12,201 nt of DNA, from positions 1 to 12,201 of the forward strand of contig CABPSV020000616.1 of NCBI GenBank assembly GCA_902459845.2, read 5' to 3'. Source of the stretch: Hepatocystis sp. ex Piliocolobus tephrosceles. Its lineage: Eukaryota > Apicomplexa > Aconoidasida > Haemosporida > Plasmodiidae. Below are positions 1 to 7,649 of this stretch, in pieces; the stretch's first letter is position 1; the number at the start of each line of letters is the position of its first letter. Both the position numbers and the translations under genes were made by a program. The notes beneath the pieces were generated by a model. It did no database searches and was not told the origin of the DNA. It saw only the letters and a list, made by a program, of their open reading frames with translations.

Positions 1-207
1 ACATATATATATATATATATATAACCACGTGTATGTGTTATTTATTTACATACACGTTTATATATTTTTGTTTTTTTTTTTTTTCTCCTTTTTTTCTTTT
101 TAATTTCATTTACTTATAGTACTTTTTAAAAACAAATTCTTAAAAATGACTCATTTTTTCTATGTACAATATTCTATTATGCTAAAAAAAAAAAAAAAAA
201 AGCATCT

Positions 208-256
208 AAAAAAAAGGAACGCAAAAAAAAAGGAACGTAAAAAAAAAGGCACGTAG
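208..256. repeat. Three-copy A-tract/GGAACG tandem repeat
   Basis: Three consecutive units of about 15-16 bp are visible. Each is a run of eight or nine A followed by GGAACG or GGCACG. It lies in non-coding DNA, and no function is apparent beyond a short degenerate tandem repeat. Confidence 0.7.
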
Positions 257-302
257 CAAAGTTTCGAGTATATTATACATATATAAACATAAGCCTTTAA
301 AT

Positions 303-375
303 GAAAACAACAGTTAAAAACAATTAAAAACAACAGTTAAAAACGACAATTAAAAACAACAGTTAAAAACAACAG
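303..375. repeat. TTAAAAACAA-type tandem repeat (left copy)
   Basis: About five degenerate units share the core TTAAAAAC(A/G)A, with spacing of 10 or 13 bp because of an inserted CAG or CAA. A related array with 11-bp spacing occurs at the opposite end of the window (11809-11905). Both lie in intergenic DNA upstream of a gene. Confidence 0.75.
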
Positions 376-415
376 CTATAGCGACATATTAAAAAATGTT
401 GCTATGTTTATAGAG

Positions 416-453
<38 letters not shown>

Positions 454-1061
454 TAAGCTTTTTATTTTTACTATTCCATATTTATATACATAAATTGCTA
501 AATTTTATAAGCACAATCCATTGCAGTTATGTGCTTATTTTATTTAGTTATTTTTTTTATTTAGTTATTTTTTTTAATTTACTTATTTTTTTTAATTATT
601 TTATTTTTCACTTAATTCATTTATTCTTTTTTTTTATTTATTCACTTATTTTATTTATTTAGCTATACTTTTTTAACTTTTTATATCTTCACTTTTTTAT
701 ATCCTGATGATCGTTCTCTTTGTTTTATAAAAGTAAAAATTTCAATAAAGGAAAAAAAAAGAGTAAAAGAAAAAAGCAAAATGATTACAGTTAACATTTG
801 AAATTAGTTTATTTGATTATCGCTTGGTTATTTATTATCATTATTATTTTTATTGTTTTTTTTTTTTTTTTTTTGTAAAACATAATAAAAGTTTTTTTTT
901 TTTTTTTTTCTATTATTAAATAATAAAAAAAAACAAATTTCAGAAACTAGTACATGAATCTAAAATGTGACATTTAGTTTAGCCTTTCAATTTTTTTTGA
1001 ATCATGTTTTTTAAGAAGTGAATAAAATAAATAAATAAGTAAATAAATAAAATATGCTTAG

Positions 1062-1102
<41 letters not shown>

Positions 1103-1440
1103 ATATATGTATATGTATATAATTTGCATAAACATAGATATATACATCAAATGATATAACATATGGATTGCTAAAAATAAAAAAAAGTAACAAAGGTTTA
1201 TATTAAAAAAGAAAAAAAATGTTTTTAATTAATAAAAGATTTATAAATTTTTATAACAATAGTTCTATTTCCTATATTTTAAAAAAAAAAATTAAACATG
1301 GAAATACCGTCTTTTCTGGCATATTAAACAATAGGTAATGAAGCATGAGCTTTTGAATAGTAAATATTTTTTTTTTTTGTTTTTTTTTTATCTTTACATA
1401 TTTTATATACACAGCTTTTATAGTAAACATTGTGTGCGTG

Positions 1441-1485
<45 letters not shown>

Positions 1486-1575
1486 TTCTGCATCTTGTCA
1501 CTTTCAACATCAACATATACAATTATGTACCTTTCTATATGTCCATACATGTCCATATATAATTACTTTTTAAAT

Positions 1576-2119
1576 ATGTTTACCTACTCTACCACTGTTT
1601 TATTTTGCCCTTTTTGTCAATGTCACCGAATAAAGACACTAAGAAATATTGTGTAATCGTTTATTTGATACAATTGTTCATTAAACCATTTTTATGTTTT
1701 TCTTTTTTTTTTTTTTTTAGAAAGCATTTTGCTACTAAAACGTTTTATGATATATTAAACGTAAAAAAAAACAGCACAAAAAATGAAATAAAACAAGCCT
1801 ATCGTAAACTAGCATTACAATACCACCCAGATAGGAATCCACAAAATAGAGCAGAATCAGAAAAAAAATTCAGAGAAGTTACAGAAGCGTATGAAACATT
1901 AAGTGATGATAAAAAAAAGAGCATGTACGATAGCCAATTAAATAGTGGGTTTTATTCAAACAATTACAATAATAGTTATGGAAGTACACCATATAATAAT
2001 AACATGAATTACAATTATCAAACAAGAAGAATGACTGATGAAGAAATAGAGAATGTTTTTAAAAATGTCTTTGGTAATATTAATCTTAATGATATTTTTA
2101 AATCTAATTTTTTTAACGA

Positions 2120-2155
<36 letters not shown>

Positions 2156-3240
2156 TTTATTATGTTTCACAAAAAAAAAAAAAATAAATAAATAAATAAA
2201 AATAAAATAAATAAATTAACGAATATACTTGGGCATGTTGATATGTTACTATTCAGATTAATGCTATAAGTCTTCATTTATGCGTTTGTGGTTGATTAAG
2301 ATCCTCGTGTGAATTGCACATATAACACTTTGATTTTTGTACATAAAGCGTAGTGTTTTTGTTTAGTTACTTTTTGCTTGCTTTCTCACTTTCTCACTTT
2401 CCAATTTTTGTTTTTCTTTAATAGAGCACTTTTACAAACAAGACTATGGGAAATGATATGTTTACCAATTTTGGGACAAGTAGTAATAGTTCATTTTTTT
2501 TTTTTTTTTTTTTTTATCTATTTTTACTCTTTTTATTTAATACTTATTATAAATTACTGCTAAACCTATGTTTCAAGTTGTAGATACCATTTATATTTAT
2601 ATACTTTCATTTTGCATGAAAATGGGTATATACATATGTATATGTATATTTTTTTTTTTTTTTTTTAGTGTCCTATGGACAAAACGGTGGAAATATAAAA
2701 CGTAAGAAAAAATATGCAAAAATGCGAACATCCATAACTTAGTTTACATATCTTTTTCATTAACGTGCGCCTATTAATTTTCCCACTAACATGTTAAGTA
2801 ATTGGACATAATTTTTTTTTTTTTTTTCCTTATTATCTTTTATCAGAAACAAATATAAAAACCGAAATAATACCAAGGGGGAACAAAATTATTGAAAAAA
2901 CGACAAAAATTATTACATATAAAGATGGAAATGTGAAACAAGAAATTATTGAAAGAGAATTAAATAACAGTAGTAAAGGTTCATAAAAAGTATTAAAAAA
3001 AAAAAAAAAAAAAAAAAAAGAATAAAATAAATAAACAAATAATAAAATATTTATACGTTTAGGTTTTTATGCTTAGACTTATATATTTAATAATAAAAAT
3101 TGTATTAAAATTAGTTGACAGATATTATTTATTATTTTATTTTTATCAAAAAATGAAGACTATTTTTAGTTTTTTTTTTTTTATCTTTAATTAATAAATT
3201 TTTCATTTATTTCAAAGATGATGTTTATCCGTTGAGCAAC

Positions 3241-3272
<32 letters not shown>

Positions 3273-3682
3273 TGTATATGTATGTATAATATGTATATAC
3301 TACAAAAAAAAAAAAAAAAAACATAAAAAAAGATTATAAATTTTTTTTTTGACATTTTTTATTTTATTTTTTACAATAAGATTAACATATTTTCTTACCT
3401 TTTTTAATAGACTTTGAAGATTTCTTTGACGTCAACTTTTTTTTAAAAAATAATTTACATAATGTGAATAGTACAATGAATAATAACATGAACAATAGCA
3501 TGAGTAATAAGACATTTGATAATATGATAAAACAATATAAGAAAAATAAATTAATAAGATTTGTTAAAAACTACGTTGTTGCTATTCTTTCTATAGCAAC
3601 AAGAAGAATTCTGGTTAATTTTTGTATACATTTATTTAATAAAATAATACAAACAATTATACGTATGTTAAGGAAAAGATAA
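1576..3682 (+). CDS. DnaJ (HSP40) domain protein, probably mitochondrial, six exons
   Basis: Co-chaperone that should stimulate HSP70 ATPase through its J domain. Model: exons 1576-1652, 1721-2120, 2425-2482, 2669-2701, 2847-2972 and 3411-3682; all phases agree and the product is 321 residues. The J domain spans about 33-96: TFYDIL opening, [13 protein letters not shown] with the HPD triad at 61-63, then the [13 protein letters not shown] helix. There is no Cys-rich zinc finger, so it is type II or III. Residues 97-178 are Asn/Tyr-rich. Residues 191-231 ([16 protein letters not shown] region) resemble the strand segment of DNAJB6/B2-type proteins. The C-terminal part (about 275-321) is basic and hydrophobic, possibly an amphipathic or membrane-binding helix. 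The leader (1-32) has several Arg/Lys and no acidic residue, like a mitochondrial presequence; this targeting is inferred. The start at 1576 is preferred, but an in-frame ATG at 1549 is possible. Exact donors after exons 3 and 5 are ambiguous by 3 or 6 nt without frame change. Confidence 0.9.
1653..1720 (+). other. DnaJ intron 1 (short, phase 2)
   Basis: The 68-nt intron begins GTAATC and ends in a long T tract then TTAG. Removing it joins GT to A, forming a Val codon, and puts the basic leader in frame with the J domain. Reading through without splicing gives a different, hydrophobic N-terminus that lacks presequence character. Confidence 0.8.
2121..2424 (+). other. DnaJ intron 2 with an A31 run at the 5' splice site
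   Basis: The donor GT at 2121-2122 is followed directly by 31 consecutive A. The acceptor is TTTAATAG at 2417-2424. Both flanking exons are phase 0. The middle of the intron (about 2217-2360) is unusually complex and less A/T-rich than other introns here. I looked for a tRNA or snoRNA in it and found no convincing box pattern. Confidence 0.75.
2479..2494 (+). promoter_or_regulatory. Multi-donor splice motif at the end of DnaJ exon 3
   Basis: The 16-mer AGTAGTAATAGTTCAT offers GT donors at 2480, 2483 and 2489. All three leave a phase-1 exon end, so any of them keeps the frame into exon 4. GTAATA (2483) best fits a usual donor and was chosen. Nearly the same 16-mer occurs at 2969-2984. Confidence 0.6.
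2969..2984 (+). promoter_or_regulatory. Multi-donor splice motif at the end of DnaJ exon 5
   Basis: The 16-mer AGTAGTAAAGGTTCAT differs at two positions from the one ending exon 3 and has GT donors at the same offsets (2970, 2973 and 2979), all phase 1. GTAAAG at 2973 was chosen. If intron 5 were retained, translation would stop at the TAA right after the motif (2984-2986), losing the last 90 residues. Confidence 0.6.
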
Positions 3683-4048
3683 AAACTTTTTTATTTTTTT
3701 TTTTTTTTTTTTTTTTTTTTTCTTCCATTTTTGTCTGTCATTATAAATATTTCTATAATTACTATAATTACTATAATTGCCATAATTGCTATAATTTGTG
3801 TAACCTTATACTTTTTATTTTTTTATTTTTTTATTTATTTATTATTATTATTATTTTTTTTTTTTTTTTTTTTAACTCCTTTATTCATCACACCTTAATA
3901 CGTGTAACAATGTATGGTAAAAAAAAAAAAAAAAGAATAAAATAAGGCGCAATATATAAATACATGTATGTATTGTATGTGTGTCTATATATTTGTTCAT
4001 TTGTACAAACTTCTGTTTTTGTTTTCCTTTTTTTAAAAAAACTATAAG

Positions 4049-4086
<38 letters not shown>
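3683..4086. other. Convergent intergenic gap
   Basis: This stretch separates the stop of the DnaJ gene (+) from the stop of the next gene (-), so it must hold both 3' untranslated regions. It contains T runs, a five-copy 9-bp repeat at 3752-3796 and a (TA)15 run at about 4052-4081. No coding exon is visible. Reading frames across it on either strand are Tyr/Ile or Phe/Lys low-complexity. Confidence 0.75.
3752..3796. repeat. Five-copy 9-bp repeat (NCNATAATT)
   Basis: Five consecutive 9-mers are seen: TCTATAATT, ACTATAATT twice, GCCATAATT and GCTATAATT. The array lies in the shared 3' region between convergent genes. Confidence 0.8.
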
Positions 4087-4304
4087 TTAATTTTCTGTAT
4101 GTATTGTACCATCGAATGATCCAAGAATTTTTCTAAAAAAATATGAAGGGATAAAACATTTTTCTTTTTTTTTTTTTTCTTCATAAATTATACCTTTAAT
4201 CATTTTGCTCTTTTCATTGTTCCAAAGTAGCTGCAAAAAAGAGAAAAATGCAATTAAAATTTTTTAAAATAATGGATAAGTAGGTGACGAATAAGTACGT
4301 AGCG

Positions 4305-4356
<52 letters not shown>

Positions 4357-4986
4357 TATCTTACTAACCTCAGCCGTGTAATATATTTTCTTCTCATCAT
4401 CTTCAATACACCATGTTAAATAATAATCATTGTAAAACCACGTTCCTTTCAAATTATCTGATGTTTTTATATGACCATCTTCATATATATAAATATAAAA
4501 AGTTTTTTGTTTTTTTAAAAAAAAATTATAAGTGTTTATTTTCCAGATACAATTTTTTAAAGGGTGTATTGTAATGGCTTCATCTTTTTTATTATAAAAC
4601 AAAATTTTGTTTATTAATTTTGTTATTTGTTTGTGGATTTTTATATTTAAGTCTTTATTAAAATTTAATTCTTTAATAGAAGAATAATAATATTTTTTTC
4701 TTCTTTTTTCTTTCTTTTCATTTTTTTTTGTATATATATTAAGTAAAGAACTATTTATAGTTAATAAGTTATTTTTATATATATATTTTTCTTTTTTATT
4801 AAAGCAATGTTTTTTACAAAATTTTATTGTTAATATTTTGTAGCTAAGTAAACGGTTGTAATCGAGTGAGCGGTTATAATTGTTGTCTGGTATTATTGTA
4901 TGGGTTAGTCTACCCTCATTTAATTTGTTTAGAGTAACTATAATAATAATAATAATAAATAAAAACACATTTCTTAAACGGTACAT
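4087..4986 (-). CDS. Unknown leader-bearing protein, probably apicoplast-targeted, two exons
   Basis: Not recognised as a named family. Exon 1 is 4986-4369 and exon 2 is 4230-4087; the 138-nt phase-0 intron has donor GTTAGTAAG and acceptor TTTTTTGCAG. The product is 253 residues. Residues 7-19 (VFLF followed by an Ile run and VTL) form a signal-peptide core. They are followed by a long Asn/Lys/Tyr-rich, low-acid stretch typical of a transit peptide. About 145-253 look like a compact beta-rich domain with Trp at 148, 183, 192 and 209 and motifs DGHIKTSDNLKGTW, YYTAELLWNN, KMIKGIIY and GSFDGTIHTEN. The downstream Met (4986) was chosen because the hydrophobic segment starts there; an in-frame Met 16 codons upstream would add eight consecutive Lys before it. 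Plastid location is inferred from the bipartite leader. A lipocalin-like or other small beta-barrel fold is possible but unproven. Confidence 0.82.
4231..4368 (-). other. Intron containing a 48-nt homopolymer tract
   Basis: On the plus strand 4305-4352 is 48 consecutive A, read as a T48 tract in the pre-mRNA. If the intron is not removed, translation runs into poly-Phe. The tract lies closer to the donor than to the acceptor, which has its own short T run before GCAG. Confidence 0.8.
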
Positions 4987-5135
4987 TTTTTTTTTTTTTT
5001 TTTTTTTTTTTGCAAAATTAAAAATTTGGAACAAATAAAAATATAGTACAAGTTTGAAAAAAAGAGTATAGAGTAGTAAAAAAAAAAAAAAAAAAAAAAA
5101 TGCTTATCAAGAGAGTAACTTTTTTTTATTTTTTT
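4987..5135. other. 149-bp gap between two tandem minus-strand genes
   Basis: The only sequence between the stop of the upstream gene (5136) and the chosen start of the downstream one (4986). It includes a T25 run (A25 in the mRNA) directly before the downstream ATG and another A run at about 5079-5100. It is very short for separate Plasmodium 3' and 5' regions. Confidence 0.7.
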
Positions 5136-5720
5136 TTAAATTTCTTCTATATCTGCATCGGACTCCACACCATATGTATCAATATATTTATTATTGTGTA
5201 ATATTTCACCCGATTTTATTTTTAATTCTTCTTCTCTTAATTCTTGCATGTCCTCTTCTGGAAGACATGTAAATATTTGGTCAACTTTAAAACCTTCGTA
5301 ATCAAATATATTTTTTTTTTTTAATGATTTTCTTTCTTTATTTATATCTTTTATTCTTTTTCCATTTTTATCATACATATGTTTCATAGCATATTGATAA
5401 TTTTTTTTTCTTTTTACTTCTTTCTGATTAATTTTTTTAGCTGTTAATAATAAATTACGTTTATTTATTGTTTTCACATTTTTCAATTTTTTATTGTAGT
5501 AATATATACATTTACTATTTTTGTTAAACTTGTAGCTATTCATAAATATATTTCTCCCCTTGAAATAAGGCAAAAAAAAACATCTACCTTTTGTATTAAA
5601 AGTAGTACTGTTGTTTGTTATATTTTCTTCAAAGTGTATACAATTTTTTAAGTAAAATAATTTACTAAATACACATTTTAAAATAACAAACAAAAAAGTG
5701 AAAAACAAGCTCGTTTGCAT
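5136..5720 (-). CDS. Unknown leader-bearing protein, probably apicoplast-targeted, single exon
   Basis: A 194-residue protein that I do not recognise. Residues 1-19 (MQTSLFFTFLFVILKCVFS) form a good signal peptide with a likely cleavage near Ser19. Residues 20 to about 105 are rich in Asn, Lys, Tyr and Phe with few acidic residues, like an apicoplast transit peptide. The mature part would start near KKNYQYAMKHMYDKNGKR (106-122). Its end is strongly acidic: LPEEDMQELREEE at 153-165 and VESDADIEEI at the C-terminus. No catalytic motif is visible. A small ribosomal, assembly or structural factor of the plastid is one guess only. The frame is open from ATG to TAA with no need for introns. A 42-T run lies ten bases upstream of the start codon. 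The next gene downstream (4087-4986) also has a signal-plus-transit leader. Confidence 0.82.
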   Translation of the reverse strand: MQTSLFFTFLFVILKCVFSKLFYLKNCIHFEENITNNSTTFNTKGRCFFLPYFKGRNIFMNSYKFNKNSKCIYYYNKKLKNVKTINKRNLLLTAKKINQKEVKRKKNYQYAMKHMYDKNGKRIKDINKERKSLKKKNIFDYEGFKVDQIFTCLPEEDMQELREEELKIKSGEILHNNKYIDTYGVESDADIEEI

Positions 5721-5729
5721 AATTCGATC

Positions 5730-5774
<45 letters not shown>

Positions 5775-5859
5775 TGTTGTTAATATTTCTGCTACTTAAG
5801 CGAAAGTGAGAAAACATAGATCGTAGCTAACTGAGCAGAGCAAATGATATAAAGCAAAA

Positions 5860-5891
<32 letters not shown>

Positions 5892-6260
5892 TAAAAATAT
5901 GGTAATTTAACAATTAGTTTTACATCACTATATTAACATTTTTATAAACGCTTTGCAAAAAAAAATAAATGACATTATTTATCCATTTCGATTTATCATA
6001 TTATCCTGTTAGCAGCGGTAACATATATTTTACTTAACGCTCGTTCGTCTCAAAATACAAAAACGGACGCAAATGTAAACATAAAAATATACTTGTTCTT
6101 TTTTTTTTTTTTTTTTATAAATAAATAATTACTAGTCGTACATTACTTTTTTTTAAGTATAATTAATAAGGTGAAACAAAAGAAAAAAGAAATAAAATAA
6201 TTACATTATACAAAAATATATATTACACAATTAAATAAATATGTAATTAAACAGGGGTTG

Positions 6261-6292
<32 letters not shown>

Positions 6293-6515
6293 TAGTATAT
6301 TTTCAAAAATATGGTAAAAAAAAAAAGAAAGTAAAAGCTAAAATAACATAAAATAAAAAATAAATTATTATAATTAAAAATAAAAAAAAAAAAAAAATTT
6401 TTTTAATAAACTTCAGAATTAGCTACTTTATTTTTTATTTTACATATATTTGTTTTTTTTATAAAACTTAACATAAATATAACTACTGATTATTCGATTT
6501 TATTTAAGAAAAATT
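5721..6515. other. Intergenic region between tandem minus-strand genes
   Basis: Holds the 3' region of the PITH gene and the promoter and leader of the 5136-5720 gene. Contents include the 42-T run at 5731-5772, (TA)n at about 5861-5884, a less A/T-rich patch around 6005-6075 (GTTAGCAGCGGTAAC and CGCTCGTTCGTC), and further poly-T and poly-A tracts near 6100-6118 and 6264-6292. No exon or RNA gene was recognised. Confidence 0.7.
5731..5772. repeat. T42 homopolymer upstream of the 5720 start
   Basis: Forty-two consecutive T on the plus strand, giving an A42 tract in the minus-strand mRNA leader if transcription starts beyond it. It sits ten bases from the start codon. Such tracts exclude nucleosomes and are prone to length change. 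Confidence 0.9.
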
Positions 6516-6608
6516 TTAAAAGGCATCAAAAGAGAAGTGAGACGACTTTTCGCTTTTCCCTACTTTATGATCAGCCAAGTTGGGTGATGCTTCATATACC
6601 TACCAAAT

Positions 6609-6666
<58 letters not shown>

Positions 6667-7618
6667 CATATATATGGAGCATGTTCGCACATGAAAGAGT
6701 AGTTATGTAACTAATAAGTTTTTATAAGAAAATAGTTGTCTGCTTGTGTTGGCCTTGCAAAAGGACTTTTGTTAAAGCACATGTGTGGAGACACATAAAG
6801 GTGTATATATATACTTTTATTTTTTTATAAAAATGCTTAAAAATTACCGTTTCGACTGCTTTTCTTGTGTAATTAGTTCCCACGCCTTTTAACCCTTAAA
6901 AAAAAAAAAACATTCACACATACATATGTACAAGTATTAATAGTAGTGTAACTTTAAAAACAAAAAACACAAGTGCAGCATAGTCCTCATAATTTATATA
7001 TATATATAAATACCTATATAAAATATTTTTGTTGTTTCTGCTCCATAATTCTCATAAAAATAAAGAGTCAGGTAACTTACATTGAATAGGGACGTTACCT
7101 AAAGGGGAAAAAAATATATATATAACAAAAATGTAGCTAGCCAATATAAATATCGAATGTAGCTAGTCAATATAACTATCGAATGTAACTAACGAACGTA
7201 GCTAGCTATCATAAATGTTATCGATGTGTAGATATCCAAAAAAATAAAACAAATACCTTTAATGGATACTCAATTGATCCATGATAATCCTGTGCTATTT
7301 CTAGTTCTTGAATACATTTAAAATCGTTAACACTAAAAAGCAAAAAAATGTAATAAAAATAACACGATAGAATGGATAGCTACTATATATATATATATAT
7401 ATACGTGTGTGTGTGTGTGTGTGTTCGAAACGGTTGAAATTTGAGGTTTCTTTTTTATTATTTTTATTTATTTTTTTTTTGTTTTAACATTACTTTTCAA
7501 AATCTATATCTTCTCTGTTAGAGAATAATTTCATTTTCTTTGGATACGTCCCCTCTTCACCACCAATTAAGAATAAACTAACAATCTTAAAAAAAAAAAA
7601 AATAATAATAAAATAAAA

Positions 7619-7649
<31 letters not shown>

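Larger units (their letters stand above)
1..1575. other. Intergenic region upstream of the DnaJ gene
   Basis: No convincing coding exon is seen. The stretch holds (TA)n runs at about 3-22, 431-455, 1064-1099 and 1445-1481, poly-A/T runs, a TTAAAAAC-type repeat near 303-375, an A-tract/GGAACG repeat at 208-256 and degenerate TTTAGTTATTTTTTTT repeats around 540-600. A ten-codon ATG frame at about 1298 (MEIPSFLAY then stop) could be an upstream ORF in the DnaJ 5' leader. The region presumably contains the DnaJ promoter. No tRNA-like or other structured RNA was recognised. Open frames rich in Tyr-Ile here simply translate the TA repeats. Confidence 0.7.

Noticed and set aside
1011..1656. Open frames on both strands rich in Tyr-Ile
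   Set aside because: They translate (TA)n repeats and A/T runs. Only the 1576-1652 part is kept as DnaJ exon 1, because its phase fits exon 2 and gives a basic leader.
1605..2195. J domain read as one unspliced frame with a hydrophobic N-terminus and poly-Lys end
   Set aside because: It begins at a non-ATG codon, reads through a T-rich acceptor at 1720, and runs over the donor at 2121 into the A31 run. The spliced model restores a coherent protein.
2973..2986. DnaJ ending at TAA 2984-2986 as the full gene
   Set aside because: A phase-matched acceptor at 3409-3410 joins a further 90-codon coding exon. The short form may exist only as intron retention.
3888..4184. Minus-strand poly-Lys/Tyr-Ile frame starting MKKKKKKK
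   Set aside because: It is out of frame with the real exon 2 of the 4087-4986 gene. Another frame of the same DNA continues the protein to GTIHTEN.
4264..4368. Poly-Phe C-terminal extension of the 4986 gene
   Set aside because: It is intron read-through of a 48-nt homopolymer. Splicing at GTTAGTAAG gives a normal continuation.
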